This document shows, piece after piece, positions 1 through 10,469 of a DNA stretch of 64,000 nt. The stretch is from Salticus scenicus (lineage: Eukaryota > Arthropoda > Arachnida > Araneae > Salticidae). Under the pieces are notes generated by a model. That model worked only from the letters and a program-made list of their open reading frames with translations, ran no database searches and was not told the DNA's origin. The stretch covers positions 62,001 through 126,000 of the forward strand of contig CAWVNO010002559.1 of the NCBI GenBank assembly GCA_963930645.1, read 5' to 3'. Position 1 is the first letter of the stretch. Every line of letters starts with the position of its first letter. The position numbers and the translations under genes were made by a program.

Positions 1-539
1 TTTATGGTGGTTTTCCTTATTATATTCCCGTTTTTAGCGTATTTTTCAAGTGTGCTCACAACCGGGAACACAATATTTTTTTGGGCAAAAATGACTACTT
101 CACAAAATTGGTGATAAAATGTGTCTGGTTGACGGAATCGATATAGTTACTTTATCAAACGTTAGCTAAGAGTTATAGCTTTCCATTGGTATTCACGTGT
201 TTGCATATTACTCTATCAAAAGTTGTAAGCCAAAATCAAAACTGTGCCTGCAATGGGAGCCATTCCACTATAATTAGGGGGCCTTTCATATTAATTGATG
301 CGAGAGAATAACATTTAAACATGTTATCAGCATATCTGAAGAACAAATAGTAGCAGGAAGTGCAGACTCGATATTCTAAATTTATATCATTTTCTCATAC
401 CCAAACAGTAAATGAAGCACTTTTTAAAGTTAAATTTTTGTTTTTTTGTATAATTACGCTTTTTGAGTTTCTCTGACGACAAAAATCAAATTTTTAACGG
501 TTGATGTTTGTATATTTCTGATATCAGTGTAACTTAAAA
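1..539. other. No recognised feature
   Basis: AT-rich sequence with no open frame that resembles a known protein, no long inverted repeat and no tandem repeat that I can see. It probably belongs to decayed repeat DNA continuing into the next feature. Confidence 0.5.
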
Positions 540-918
540 ACAAATAACTACACAGTTCAAATGTCAGATTTTGAAATCCATTTGAGACTGCTACCTGAAA
601 AATTTGATCGAAATTCATAAGATTCAAGAAATAAAAGTTGTCTGAACAATTTGGAAAAAAAACTATTAAATTTAACAACAGCCTTGAATTTTACATAAAT
701 GTAGGTGCAATATTGAAACGGGGGGCTGAGAGGGCGGTATAGCCTCCCTCCTCGCACAGAATTATGGGTAAAATAAAACTGTTACTATACATAGTTTGAA
801 TTCTTTTCAATGTGGATTTATATACAGTACTTTTTATCTTATCTATTAACCTGTAATCTGTCTTTATAATATTAAAATACAGGGTACGAGAAAATCGTGT
901 GAGTGCCACACCAGATTA
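540..918 (+). repeat. Family L rolling-circle-like repeat, 5'-truncated copy
   Basis: The sequence matches the 3' part of two longer copies at 15,528-16,508 and 56,362-57,328: a shared AAAGTTGTCTGA stretch, a G-run followed by GGCGGTA and C-runs, then a near copy of GGTAAGAGAAAG and a small hairpin with GTGT/ACAC arms ending in CCAGATTA. The 5' hairpin and microsatellite of the longer copies are missing, so this is a truncated copy. No coding capacity. Confidence 0.7.
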
Positions 919-981
919 TTTTTTCCCCCATAAATCAATAATATATTCCATACTAAAATTACTATAACCCCCAACATTTAA

Positions 982-2001
982 CCCTTTGTTGCATCGTGTC
1001 CACTGTAGTGGACAAAAGTTTTTTTTTTTTTTTCCTTTCACACAAATGGTTTTACAGATTTGGTTTCAATGTTTATTCTTTCTGTATTATTTAAGCTTTC
1101 AACTGTTGCTCATAGATAGTAGCATAACATAAAATTACAGATTGCATTGCTAGTTTGAAAATAGCGTCAACCTCTACTTCCAAGTTAGTATGATTTCTCA
1201 TTGTAAACATTGTATATAAGTGCTAAACCTTTTTCACTTTGGCAATTTGCATTTTGAAATAGTAATTTTAGGCATTTTAGAATTTTTTTTAATAGAACAC
1301 TTATTTTCAGATGCTATTTTTCATCAAAATTGATGTATTTTTCTTTTTGTCAACTACAATGGACGTTATGAATATAGGCTAATGCAGGACTGTTTTCGTT
1401 TGTCCATTGTAGTGGTACAAAAGGGTATTATTTCATTTTATAGATGTTACCGTGATAAATTCTTGGCTTCTTTACATAGGTGTACCACAATGTTCTATGC
1501 AACTAGGATTTTTCAAGATGTTCATTGCCAGAGGACTATAAAAGCAGTATCAAGAGTAATTGATCAACAAGATACAGAAAGACTTACGTAAACAAGGGCC
1601 AATGTCAGTGTAAAAACCTACAAAAAAGAAATGTCAGTCAAAGCAAGCTCTGTCCTTTACGATGGAGTGGATCATTTTGCTAGACAAATATCAAATAATG
1701 CTCAAAGATGTAAGATGGAGTTATGCTCAAGAAAATCTACATATTCTTGCGTAAAATGCAAAGTTCATTTGTGTATTGATGAAAAAAGTGACTGCTTTTA
1801 TTATTTTCATCACCACTTCTACTTTAGATATCCAGTTTCTATATGCATACTGTCCACTACAGTGGACAAACTGTAACTTTTAAAATACACAAAATTTTGA
1901 TAAAACAATTTTTTTTTTTTTGATTTCTGGAGCAATTTTAAATAAGAAAAACACAATAATTTTCTTTAAAGTTTCCCAGGTGATTAATATGCAACAAAGG
2001 G
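982..2001. mobile_element. piggyBac-like element, internally deleted
   Basis: The element is flanked on both sides by TTAA (978-981 and 2,002-2,005) and starts CCCTTTGTTGCAT, with the inverted copy ATGCAACAAAGGG at the other end. TTAA targets and CCY termini are characteristic of piggyBac. Inside both ends lies a subterminal palindrome, TGTCCACTGTAGTGGACA near 999 and a related copy near 1,851. At 1,020 bp it is far shorter than an autonomous element (usually 2.5 kb or more), so most of the transposase is deleted. Confidence 0.8.
1631..1816 (+). pseudogene. piggyBac transposase C-terminal remnant
   Basis: An open stretch of about 60 codons encodes a cysteine-rich segment with spaced CKMELC, CVKCKVHLC and a late Cys/His cluster. 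This is the layout of the C-terminal cysteine-rich zinc-binding domain of piggyBac transposases, which in the family recognises the transposon ends. The DDD catalytic core that should precede it is absent. It lies inside a TTAA-flanked element with CCC termini, which supports the call. It starts within the deletion, so no start codon is proposed. Confidence 0.65.
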
Positions 2002-2005
2002 TTAA

Positions 2006-2596
2006 ATTTTCCACAAATAATTCATCTTACAAAAGTTATGCAACTACATTAAGTTATAAATGTAATCCTATAAATAAATATCAAACAATCAAATACAATG
2101 TATGAAAATAATGTTTTGAAACACTTTAATTCTACAAATAGATTTTCAGCACACTAAATAGATAAAATTCTCTGCCTTAGCAGAATTGCAAATCAGTTTA
2201 AGTGAATCACGAACTACTGAAACTAATTTAATATTTACTGAGATGCATTTTAGCAAGTATGCAGTTATGTTAAAATGTTCACGAGTGGCAAAACGCAAGA
2301 TAATGTTCACTAACTTCATTTTCTATCAGATTCTGAAGTTTACTCTACAGCTGATACTATAAAATATTTGTCTTGCACTAGCTTTAGTATGCATTGATCT
2401 CTCCAAATACTAACTCAATTGAAGCATATAGGGTTTGCGTGTGGATTTTAATGCAAATATTTACTATTAAGAAAGTTATTTCTGATAATGTCTGTTTAAA
2501 TGTACTTTATGCATTATATTTTATGTGAATTATACATCATGTTTGAAATATATAAACTCTGCTTTAATTTCTCAAATATCTCATCTTAGACATATA
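2006..2596. other. No recognised feature
   Basis: AT-rich DNA between the piggyBac-like element and the next transposon. I see no coding region, repeat array or inverted repeat here. Confidence 0.5.
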
Positions 2597-2730
2597 TACA
2601 GGGTGTTTCATATTGAATGGAACAAAAGGAATAGCATAATGCAAGTTCAACTGCAATTATGCAAGTTTTATCTGACAACGACAACCTTTAAAAAATCTCC
2701 CAGTTACGAAATTGCCGCTAGAGCCACTGT

Positions 2731-2893
2731 TAACGACCCTCTTTACTTACCGTCGCCGGAAGTCCGAGCCAATGTTATTCTATGGGGAAATTTTCGTTAC
2801 AAATAACTTATTAACTAATACATATTTTTAAATTCTGTTTTCACATTCAGAAAATTCCTATCTGTTAAATTGACGGACCTTTTTTTAAAATTC

Positions 2894-2932
<39 letters not shown>

Positions 2933-3141
2933 CGTATTTTGCAGCTTCAAAATAAAATATAAAAAAATTAAAAAAATTATTTTAAAAAAAAGGTCCGTCA
3001 ATTTAACAGTTGGGAATTTTCTGAATATGAAAACAGAATTTAAAAATATGTATTAGTTAATAAGTTATTTGTAACGAAAAATTTCCCATAGAATAACATT
3101 AGCTTCGGCTTCCGGCGGCGGTGAGTGAAGAGGGCCCTTAA
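2731..3141. repeat. Large palindrome (foldback) inside the transposon
   Basis: Arms 2,731-2,895 and about 2,980-3,141 are inverted copies with a few mismatches, separated by a poly(T)/poly(A) loop. Each arm contains TTAATAACTTATT-type sequence and GGTCCGTCAATTTAACAG toward the loop. It could be a MITE inserted into the transposon or an inverted duplication of the transposon's own sequence; I cannot tell which. Confidence 0.8.
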
Positions 3142-3352
3142 CCAAAATGAAACAATCAATTACGTAGAAATTGGATTGGCCCTGCTAAATCAAATGAAAT
3201 GCTGTCGGTTTGTTGCCCACCGAGATTCCTTAATCTAACCCCTTGTGATTTTTTCCTATGGGGTTATGTTAAATGCAAAATTTTCATTCCTCCATTTTCC
3301 AAGAACTTATAGTAACTGATGCAGCGGATAACTGAAGTGCTCGAATCATTAA
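3142..3352 (+). pseudogene. DDE transposase C-terminal fragment, part 1
   Basis: The frame at 3,232 encodes NLTPCDFFLWGYVK, the well conserved motif around the last catalytic residue of a Tc1/mariner-superfamily (DDE_3-type) transposase. Two in-frame stops follow near 3,292-3,297, then the same frame continues through MQRITEVLESL up to the insertion point of the hAT-like element. The first two catalytic residues are absent. The remainder of the C-terminus is at 7,791-7,867. Non-functional. Confidence 0.75.
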
Positions 3353-3807
3353 CAGGGTCCGCTTTACCATTAGGCGAACCTAGGCGGTCGCTTAGGGCCG
3401 CCGAAAAAGGAGGACCGCCAAACAAATTGGAACACTGCTCCAAAAAAAAAAAAAAAAAAATGGTTGGAAGAAAAGCGAAAATCATAAACAAATTTTTGAT
3501 TATTATTTTTTTTTAAGGGATATGTGTATATTCAATTTTAAATTAAAAGTAACCTTCTTTAAGGATTTTTAACTTTGTATAAAAACACCTTCACCCTTTC
3601 AGAGGCAAGGAAATTTTGCTCATTTAAAATAAACTACCACCAGAATTTGCGAACAAGTCAAAAATAGAAGAAATAAAGGAAGATATTTCTTTATGTTATA
3701 AGTTCTTAAACAAAGCTTTGTAAACAATTCCAAGATGAGTTTTTGCAGTCGTGATTTAAAATTAGGTGCACTGGTTAAGGTACTAAAATGTCGATTTTTA
3801 ATAAATA

Positions 3808-5321
3808 CAGTACGACACAAAAGTTTAGACAATGACGTTATTCATCTTTAAAATTTAGAATTATGACGTCAGAATTACAAAAACCTGTATATATATTTAA
3901 AACATGTTTTAAAATGCTATAATCAAAAGACAGTCGTTTGATTTGCTATAATTTTAATTCTTTTGATAAAAATAAAATTTTGCTTGTCGCAAAAGTTTAG
4001 ACACGATTATGAGTTTCTGTGAATATTTGCTGGCGTTTGCAAATTTAAAATCGATGATGTCACAGATTTTCAGTACTTAAGTTCTGCAAACAATAACGCT
4101 TCGTAGTCGACATGCCGCGAGCTAAAAACATTCAAGGGAATGAGGTTTCAATGATTTGGCAGTTGAAAGCTGAAGGGAAGCTCGTTTCAGAAATTTTGGC
4201 TATTATTAATAGATCTAAGAAATCTATTCATCGAGTTTTAATGCGTGGTTGTGAATATAAAGCAAAATGTAGATACGTGTAAGAAATATACAAGAGGATC
4301 GCCTGGTACAAAGACTAGTGACTACCCAACAAATGAGTGTACGTGGCGTTCAAAGGTCATCGGGACTCTCTGTATCAAAGGATACGGTTCGTAGACGAAT
4401 TGTGGAAAAAGGAACAACAGTTTATAGCAAAATGTAAAAGAAAGCAGTTCTGAAGCTACATCATAAGTTACAAAGAATGTTGTGCGCTCGAAAGCACATG
4501 TCATATAGACAGAAATGGCAATCAGTCATATTTAGCGATGAAAAAAGTATAATCTAGATGGTCCAGATGTCTGGTCATCGTACTGGCATGATTGCGGAAG
4601 GAACCTCTAGGTTTTTTCAGTCGCTGATAAGGAGGGGGCTCGGTGATGATTTGAGTAGCCATTTGCTATAATGGATAAGTATCTCTGACCTTTACCAGTG
4701 GTCGTCAAATATCACAGCATTACATAAAGGCATTAGAAAAGAAATTAATGCCATTAGCTGAGCTTCTAGGTGGTCCTCAGTGGCAATTTCAACAAGACAA
4801 TGTTTCGATTCACACTGAAAACAATAAAAAATCTTGGTTTAATTCTCCTAATATAAGAGTTCTCGACTGGCCAGCATGTAACACAGATCTTAACCCTACA
4901 GAGAATCTTTGGGGAATCATGTCTCGCAAACTTTATAGCAATAGTAGACAATACTTTTCTGTACAGGAACTCAAGACATCTATTGAGGATGCATAGTACG
5001 ACATCGGTCCCCAAACTATGCGAAATTTAGTTTCTTCGATGGAATCTCGTATTCATGAAGTAATACAGAAGCACGAATGCACAATTTGGTTTTAAAAATT
5101 GTTTATTTAGAGTTTATTTAATTTTTGTCTAAACTTTTGAGACAGTATTATATTTTTGTTACCATTTAATTATTTGCAATATGTACAGTACTACTTTTCA
5201 TTGTTATAAATATTGTTTATATGCACAGCACATTACATTCAAGCTATGTTAGGAAAATTGATTAAATATTTTTCGAAATCTGCATGAATTTCTTCGTTGT
5301 CTAAACTTTTGCTACGTACTG
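3808..5321 (+). mobile_element. Tc1-like transposon relic with IR/DR ends
   Basis: The ends are CAGTACGACACAAAAG on the left and the inverted CAGTACGTAGCAAAAG on the right, both next to TA. The motif CAAAAGTTTAGAC occurs twice in each end region (about 3,815 and 3,990 on the left; about 5,130 and 5,300, inverted, on the right). That arrangement of inverted repeats each holding two direct repeats (IR/DR) is known for some Tc1 relatives and gives four transposase binding sites. Length 1,514 bp is near full for the family, but the gene inside is broken. Confidence 0.88.
4112..5095 (+). pseudogene. Tc1-like transposase pseudogene
   Basis: Reading from ATG at 4,112, an N-terminal segment beginning MPRAKNIQGNEVSMIW fits the helix-turn-helix DNA-binding domain of a Tc1 transposase and stops after about 56 codons. 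Other frames continue with FSDEKS (first catalytic Asp), FQQDNVSIHT (second Asp) and NTDLNPTENLWG (catalytic Glu), the DD34E pattern. Several frameshifts and stops, including one after the first Asp, break the gene. In life such a protein binds the transposon ends and performs cut-and-paste transposition in the nucleus. Confidence 0.85.
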
Positions 5322-5323
5322 TA

Positions 5324-5957
5324 TAGGCTTTGATTTGTATTGCGATAATAAATGAAAACTAGATCTTTTTCAAATTAGATGCAAAAAAAAAAAAAAAAAA
5401 AAATGATGAGGAGGGGCTTGTAATTTCAACCCGAACAATTTGGCTTTAGACCTAAATATTCCACCACCCCTGAGAATAACAGAATTCATTCACGATATAG
5501 TTTTATGAAATCTGGGAAAATCGAGGCCCTTTTTCTTGACATCACAACGCCTTTGACAGTTTTGCATGGCGGCCTCATTTTTAAGCTCATCCCCTTATTT
5601 CAAATTCATCCATAATCAACTGAATAATAGAACTAAAAATAAGGAAATTGAAAAAATACTCTTAAATTTATAAGTATCTAAATAAAAAATTTCGGAAAGC
5701 TATGTATACATTTGCGAAAAAAACAACTTAATAAACAAGTCAGAAAACAGTTCAGATTTCAGAAAGTCTTAAGAATTTTAAATATGCAAAATATATAAAT
5801 TAAGATTTAAAAATAATTAAAAGTAAATTTAATCTTAAGATCTTTTCTAGCCTATGGTGTCTAGAAAATGTTTCATGCGATGACTTTAAATAGTCTTTTC
5901 TGCAGAAGGCTTTACCTTCATACGAAAAATAAAACGCTACTTCGATTCGTATTCTCG
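5324..5957. other. Interior of the hAT-like element, no gene recognised
   Basis: Contains a 21-bp poly(A) run near 5,382 and short open stretches with no recognisable motif. No transposase domain was identified. Confidence 0.4.
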
Positions 5958-6190
5958 GCCTACCAGTGGCCGAGCGGTTCTGCACTCAAAGCTGGTAGAT
6001 AGTAAGTGCCAGTTTCGATCCCACGTCGCGCTCATTGACCTAACCTTTTGAAGTTTTCTGTGGTTTTCTTCGAAACTTGCATAAATATGGGCTAGGACCC
6101 CTTAGAAAGACCCCCATGGAGAGCATTCCACTTATCGGACTCGAACCCTAGCGTAGTCAATTGTCATTAAACCCTATCAATCAATTCATA
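5958..6190 (+). repeat. tRNA-derived SINE (family S), full-length-like copy
   Basis: The head resembles a tRNA with A box TGGCCGAGCGGTT near 5,967 and a B-box-like AGTTTCGATCC near 6,011, the internal RNA polymerase III promoter of tRNAs. The body contains GAAACTTGCATAAATA and GGGCTAGGACCCCTTAGAAA. A second copy lies at 47,125-47,361 on the minus strand. The A box resembles that of tRNA-Ser or tRNA-Leu. Confidence 0.82.
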
Positions 6191-6392
6191 TCACCAAATC
6201 TAAAAAGATTATCTAATTATGTATGCGTTTATAAATAAAAGGGCTTTGTAATTGTATTTGAAAGTGATTAGTTTGCAATTAATAATAGCCAACACAAAAT
6301 TTCATCTGATAAATCTATCCACTAAGAAATGAATTTATAAAAATTTTACTTCACATATACATTGAAGGGTTCAAGCAAAAGTGAAAGGGGAA

Positions 6393-6930
6393 GCTTTTTT
6401 AACACTTTTCAATAAAGTTTAAATATGTTGACGACTTCGGTTTGTTGGCATGGCCGTAGCTAATGTTCTCTATTTAAAATGGTAGAAATAGGACCACTGG
6501 CTTGTGTACAGGGATATCTAAAAGAATGACAGTTAATTGCTTTCTATGTGATGTATTTTTATAAATCACACTTAAAAAAATTTGTACTGCGAAAATCGTA
6601 TTAAAATTTTGATTTATTATTCATATGGTTAATATATATATATATATATATATATACAATATGGTATGTTTAACATTAAAATTTACAGAATCACACTAAA
6701 ATGTTTAAATACATTATAAGAGCTACAACTGGAAATAGCTGAAACTGCATTTTCGCTTGTGTTAACACTTTTCAACAATTTTTTTCAATATTTTGGAATG
6801 ATTATGAATTCAATTAGTTTGTCTGTCTGTATTTTTCTTTTTCGTTGCGTGAAACAACAAAGTACATAAAAGGTTAAACGAGACAATAAGTACATACAGT
6901 TGAAAAGTATTAATAGTCTATGCAAACCGA
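6393..6930 (+). repeat. Family Z rolling-circle-like element
   Basis: A 5' module starting AACACTTTTCAATAAAG is followed by GACTTCGGTTTG, then ACAGGGATATC, a (TA)n stretch, a second 5'-like module near 6,763 (AACACTTTTCAAC, GTCTGTCTGTA) and a 3' end with CAGTTGAAAAGTATTAATAG. The order is the same as in the multimeric copy at 49,551-51,750, but this copy is shorter and more diverged, and its 3' hairpin is eroded. Confidence 0.65.
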
Positions 6931-7522
6931 ATGAAACGAATTCTTGTTATCATCTGGTTTAATATTCAATTGAAAATTATCATTTATTATAGAAGGATTA
7001 AAAATATAATAAAAACAAGAGCTAATTAAAAAAATAAATAACAGTAATATTGTAATATTATTATTATTCATACTGGAACATTTTCGGTGATAATAATGTA
7101 GCAACTTGATAGATTCACTTTCCGTTTTGTGATGCGTTGCCAGATGCCACTATCTGATTAGCTAAACAATGATGAAGAAATGAAGGATTTCAAATACCCT
7201 TTTCTTCTGGCCATGCAAAAAATTTCTTCTTCATTCCATTATAATTGATTTTAATCAAATTTTTGGCCAAACAGTTTATTGGTACAACCTGTACATGGTA
7301 TATGAGTACATGCACAGATGTATAAGTATCGATGTACAGTAGTTCCATTTTGTATATCAATACGTGCGATGAAATGTAGAGAATGGAGATTCGTATAAAC
7401 AGAAATTTCAAGGTATTTTCCCAGTCGAACGTTTAGCTCAGCCAGGTAGAAAAACTAAAGGTTTGATTTAACCTGTTTATTTTTTCTTATTTATAAATAT
7501 GCCCGGTCCAACTCCATTTTTC

Positions 7523-7561
<39 letters not shown>

Positions 7562-7740
7562 CAAATGTTATTTAAATGTATATTAACTTATAATGTTAAA
7601 ATAAGTTGAATCTTAATAGTAGCTTTTTCTTTTGCAAGGGACGGGAGAAGGTAAGGATAACAGTGAGAAAATTTTATCTGGGGTCACATAATATCTATAA
7701 ACTGCACTGGCGTAACATCTATTAGAGGGGGGCCGCCAAA
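6931..7740. other. Interior of the hAT-like element, no gene recognised
   Basis: AT-rich, with a poly(A) run of about 39 bp ending near 7,559. Two short antisense open frames (6,910-7,104 and 7,190-7,411) have no recognisable domain and are probably chance. Confidence 0.4.
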
Positions 7741-7790
7741 AATCTATTGCTTAGGGCCACCAAAACTGTAAAGCGGCCCCTGATCATTAA

Positions 7791-7867
7791 TAAAGGATAT
7801 TCGACCTCGAGTGTGGCAAGAAATAGAATACTACATATATATTTACTCTGTCAATGGAGGGACACAC
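7791..7867 (+). pseudogene. DDE transposase C-terminal fragment, part 2
   Basis: The frame continues directly from the fragment ending at 3,352 once the hAT-like insertion and one copy of its target duplication are removed. It encodes PRVWQEIEYYI and ends GGTHIEYL before a stop, the usual tail of this transposase group (a W-E-E-x-E-Y-R segment, then G-A-H-I-E). This is the extreme C-terminus of an inactive transposase. Confidence 0.7.
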
Positions 7868-8239
7868 ATAGAATATCTATAGAAACTTGGATAACTGTAA
7901 TTTCGCTGTAAATTTGATTTATGAAAATAAAGTAATTACAGCTTTCACATGTCTGCTTTCTTTTCGTCCTATTCGATATGAAATGCCTTGTATAAAGTTA
8001 AAAGAAACCATAAAGAAAAAATATTATAGGAATTTATAAAAGCAATTACACAAAATTCAGGTGATCCAGTTTCAAAAATTAAAATAAATAAATGAATGAA
8101 TTTGTATGTGGGCCTCATACAAAAATTCTGACGAATGAAGAAAAGCATCTAATACACCAATAAAATGATGTAAAAAATTTCTTCATTGTATAATTAAAAT
8201 CTACTAGATGTGACCAGTCAAATACTTCAACTACTTTTT

Positions 8240-8460
8240 AAAGTTTAGACATACGCTTTTCGACAAATATATATATATATATATATTTCTCTGATTTTAT
8301 TTTTCATTTTATTTAAAAAATCTGATTGAGTTGATGTTTTCAAGATCAAAGTTTAGACATACGCTTTTCGACAAATAATTTTCTTTTTCCCTCTGATTTT
8401 CTTTTTCATTTTTATTTAAAATATCTGATTTAGTTGATATTTTCAAAACTTAATATCTTA
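8240..8460. repeat. Tandem duplication, about 108-bp period
   Basis: AAAGTTTAGACATACGCTTT begins at 8,240 and again at 8,348, each followed by similar TCTGATTT and GTTGATRTTTTCAA sequence. The first copy has a (TA)n insertion. Confidence 0.85.
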
Positions 8461-8461
8461 A

Positions 8462-8699
8462 AATAAAAAAATAAAATAAATTATTTTTAGTTCATTCAGC
8501 ATCATAAAACGTGTTGACAGAAACATGATATTTTGTGAAATAGGTAAAAAAAAAAAAAAAAAATAGATTACAAGAAAAACGTTCTTTAAACAAAGGATGA
8601 ACTTCGCTAATTGTTCGTCATTTTACCAAAAAAAAAAAAAAAAAAATACTCTTTAAAAAACAGTTCGTAAAAGAAAAAAATTGCAAAATAAAAGTCCGA
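8462..8699. other. A-rich filler
   Basis: Contains two poly(A) runs of 17 bp or more near 8,548 and 8,630. No gene or structured repeat seen. Confidence 0.4.
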
Positions 8700-9122
8700 C
8701 ATCGCAGAAAAAAATTTGTTGGAACAACAAATTTTTGTTCAATTAGCCAAATTTTTTTTGTTCATATAGCCTCAACAAAAGTTTTGTTAATCAGAACCAA
8801 ATTATTTTATTATTTTAATCAAACAATTTCGTTAATTCAATCAATATTTGTTTAAACCAAATAATTTCATTAATTCTATCAATATTTGTTTAAATCAACA
8901 AAATCACTTTGCTGATTTAAACAAACAATTTTGTTAATTCAGAACACGCTTGCTCATTGGCTGTAACAGCGAATCTTTTTTCAGCCATATTCTTCTTTTG
9001 ATTAATGGAAACAAAATAGTTAGATTATTTAAACAAAATTATTATTAAAATGGCAAAATAAATATAAAAATCCATCAACATAATAAATTTGGCTGTTCCA
9101 ACAAGACTATTTTTTTTCGGTG
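8700..9122. mobile_element. MITE-like element
   Basis: The left end has AAATTTGTTGGAACAACAAA and the right end the inverted GTCTTGTTGGAACAGCCAAA, both preceded by an A-run (right end read inward as ACACCGAAAAAAA). This gives an imperfect terminal inverted repeat of about 35 bp around an AT-rich core of repeated ACAAAATTnnGTTAATT-type motifs. No coding capacity; superfamily not assigned. Confidence 0.5.
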
Positions 9123-9126
9123 TATA

Positions 9127-9570
9127 TTTACATTCTAAGTAATTTCTTAACTTAAAGAAATAGTTTGAATATAAATCGATGAGAAAAACTCCACCTGCAA
9201 CGAAATGTATAGTTTACTAGAGATTCGATAAAATCAGTTCGAACTAAATTAAAGCATTTCGTGCACATTATTATGAACATTTGTTGTATATCTATTTTTA
9301 CAGATTCAGTACGTATAACACGCGAGAACAAAGCTGAAAATAATAATTCTCTAAGCTTCTTCTAACAGTTGCCTTTTATTATACTTTATATTTTAACATA
9401 AATAGTTCATTTTATGCCTTGTAATAGATTAAATATGTTTTATCATATATCTTCATAAAAGTTTTCTTCTATAATTTACTTTTATAATGCAAAATATTTT
9501 CTATTTTCAAAAATTTTTGCTGACAAGACTTTATTTTATAGTAATGGCTACCAAAACTATCCGATACCAC
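9127..9570. repeat. Interspersed repeat family A, copy 1
   Basis: Shares blocks in the same order with 10,470-11,160 and 21,945-22,410: CCACATGTAACGAAATAT-like, CATCTCTCAAACTAA-like, then a TTTTAACAGAT-like block, a CAGTTTATTATACAT-like block and CATAAAAGTTTT. Non-coding, boundaries not sharp, type unknown. Confidence 0.6.
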
Positions 9571-9653
9571 GTACACTTACAAAATAGACTGTTAAAAATT
9601 AATTGTTAATTTGAACCAAAACTTTGGTTTTACAATAGCTATAAAATACTAAG

Positions 9654-10314
9654 TTGAACCAAAACTTGGTATTACAGCAGCTATAACCATAAGATGGGGA
9701 AATTTTCTACAACATGATTACATGCTTCTTGCTAACAAAAACCACCAAATCATGATAAAAAGCTTTATCGTCTTACGGCTACAGCTACTATAGCACCAAG
9801 TTTTGGTTTAACCAATTACCAAATCATGGTAGAAGGCTATTAAATGCTTCTTATTAACAAAAGCCACCAAATCATGATAAAAAGCTTTATCGTCTTACGG
9901 CTACAGCTACTATAGCACTAAGTTTTGGTTTAACCAATTACCAAATCATGGTAGAAGACTATTAAATGCTTCTTGTTAACAAAAACCACCAAATCATGAT
10001 AAAAAGCTTTATCGTCTTACGGCTACAGCTACTATAGCACTAAGTTTTGGTTTAACCAATTACCAAATCATGCTAGAAGGCTATTAAATGCTTCTTATTA
10101 ACAAAAGCCACCATTATCGTCTTACGGCTACAGCTACTATAGCACCAAGTTTTGGTTTAACCAATTACCAAATCATGGTAGAAGACTATTAAATGCTTCA
10201 TGTTAACAAAAACCACCAAATCATGATAAAGAGCTTTATCGTCTTACGGCTACAGCTACTATAGCACCAAGTTTTGGTTCAACCAATTACCAAATCATGG
10301 TAGAAGGCTATTTA
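9654..10314. repeat. 122-bp tandem repeat array
   Basis: Units start with ATGCTTCTT at 9,722, 9,844, 9,966, 10,088 and 10,193, the last before a degenerate unit at 10,315. The period is 122 bp except one unit shortened by 17 bp. Each unit has AAATCATGATAAAAAGC, CGTCTTACGGCTACAGC and CCAAGTTTTGGTTTAACC. Directly upstream (9,654-9,700) a partial unit lies in inverted orientation. Identity between units is high, so the array is recently expanded. Non-coding. Confidence 0.9.
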
Positions 10315-10469
10315 ATGGTTGCATATCCTGTAGTACAAAGTTTTCGTGAAACTAGTATAAAAATTTTAAGAGTGAAACAGTATAAAAAATCTAGTATAAA
10401 AAAATTTTACAGTATATCTGAAACAATAACTATTCAAGTACAACAAGTGAAGCACCCTGTATACATACA

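Larger units (their letters stand above)
3353..7782. mobile_element. hAT-like element with perfect 8-bp target duplication
   Basis: The left end CAGGGTCCGCTTTACC and the inverted right end CAGGGGCCGCTTTACA match at 14 of 16 positions, and the element is flanked by the identical 8-mer ATCATTAA at 3,345-3,352 and 7,783-7,790. An 8-bp duplication with CAGGG termini is typical of hAT. Removing the element rejoins the transposase frame of the host transposon, which confirms the ends. I recognise no hAT transposase inside; much of the interior consists of later insertions (Tc1 relic, SINE, family Z element). Confidence 0.82.
2599..7990 (+). mobile_element. Tc1/mariner-superfamily DNA transposon, interrupted by other elements
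   Basis: Left terminus CAGGGTGTTTCATATTGAA (from 2,599) and the reverse complement of the right terminus, CAAGGCATTTCATATCGAA, form an imperfect inverted repeat, and both ends abut TA. Within it are transposase C-terminal pieces at 3,142-3,352 and 7,791-7,867 that read as one after removal of the hAT-like insertion at 3,353-7,782. A 410-bp palindrome replaces the N-terminal and core coding region. The element is thus an old, internally deleted copy carrying later insertions. Confidence 0.7.

Noticed and set aside
9654..10314. Possible CRISPR array
   Set aside because: The repeats are contiguous 122-bp units with no unique spacers, no cas genes, and the genome is eukaryotic.
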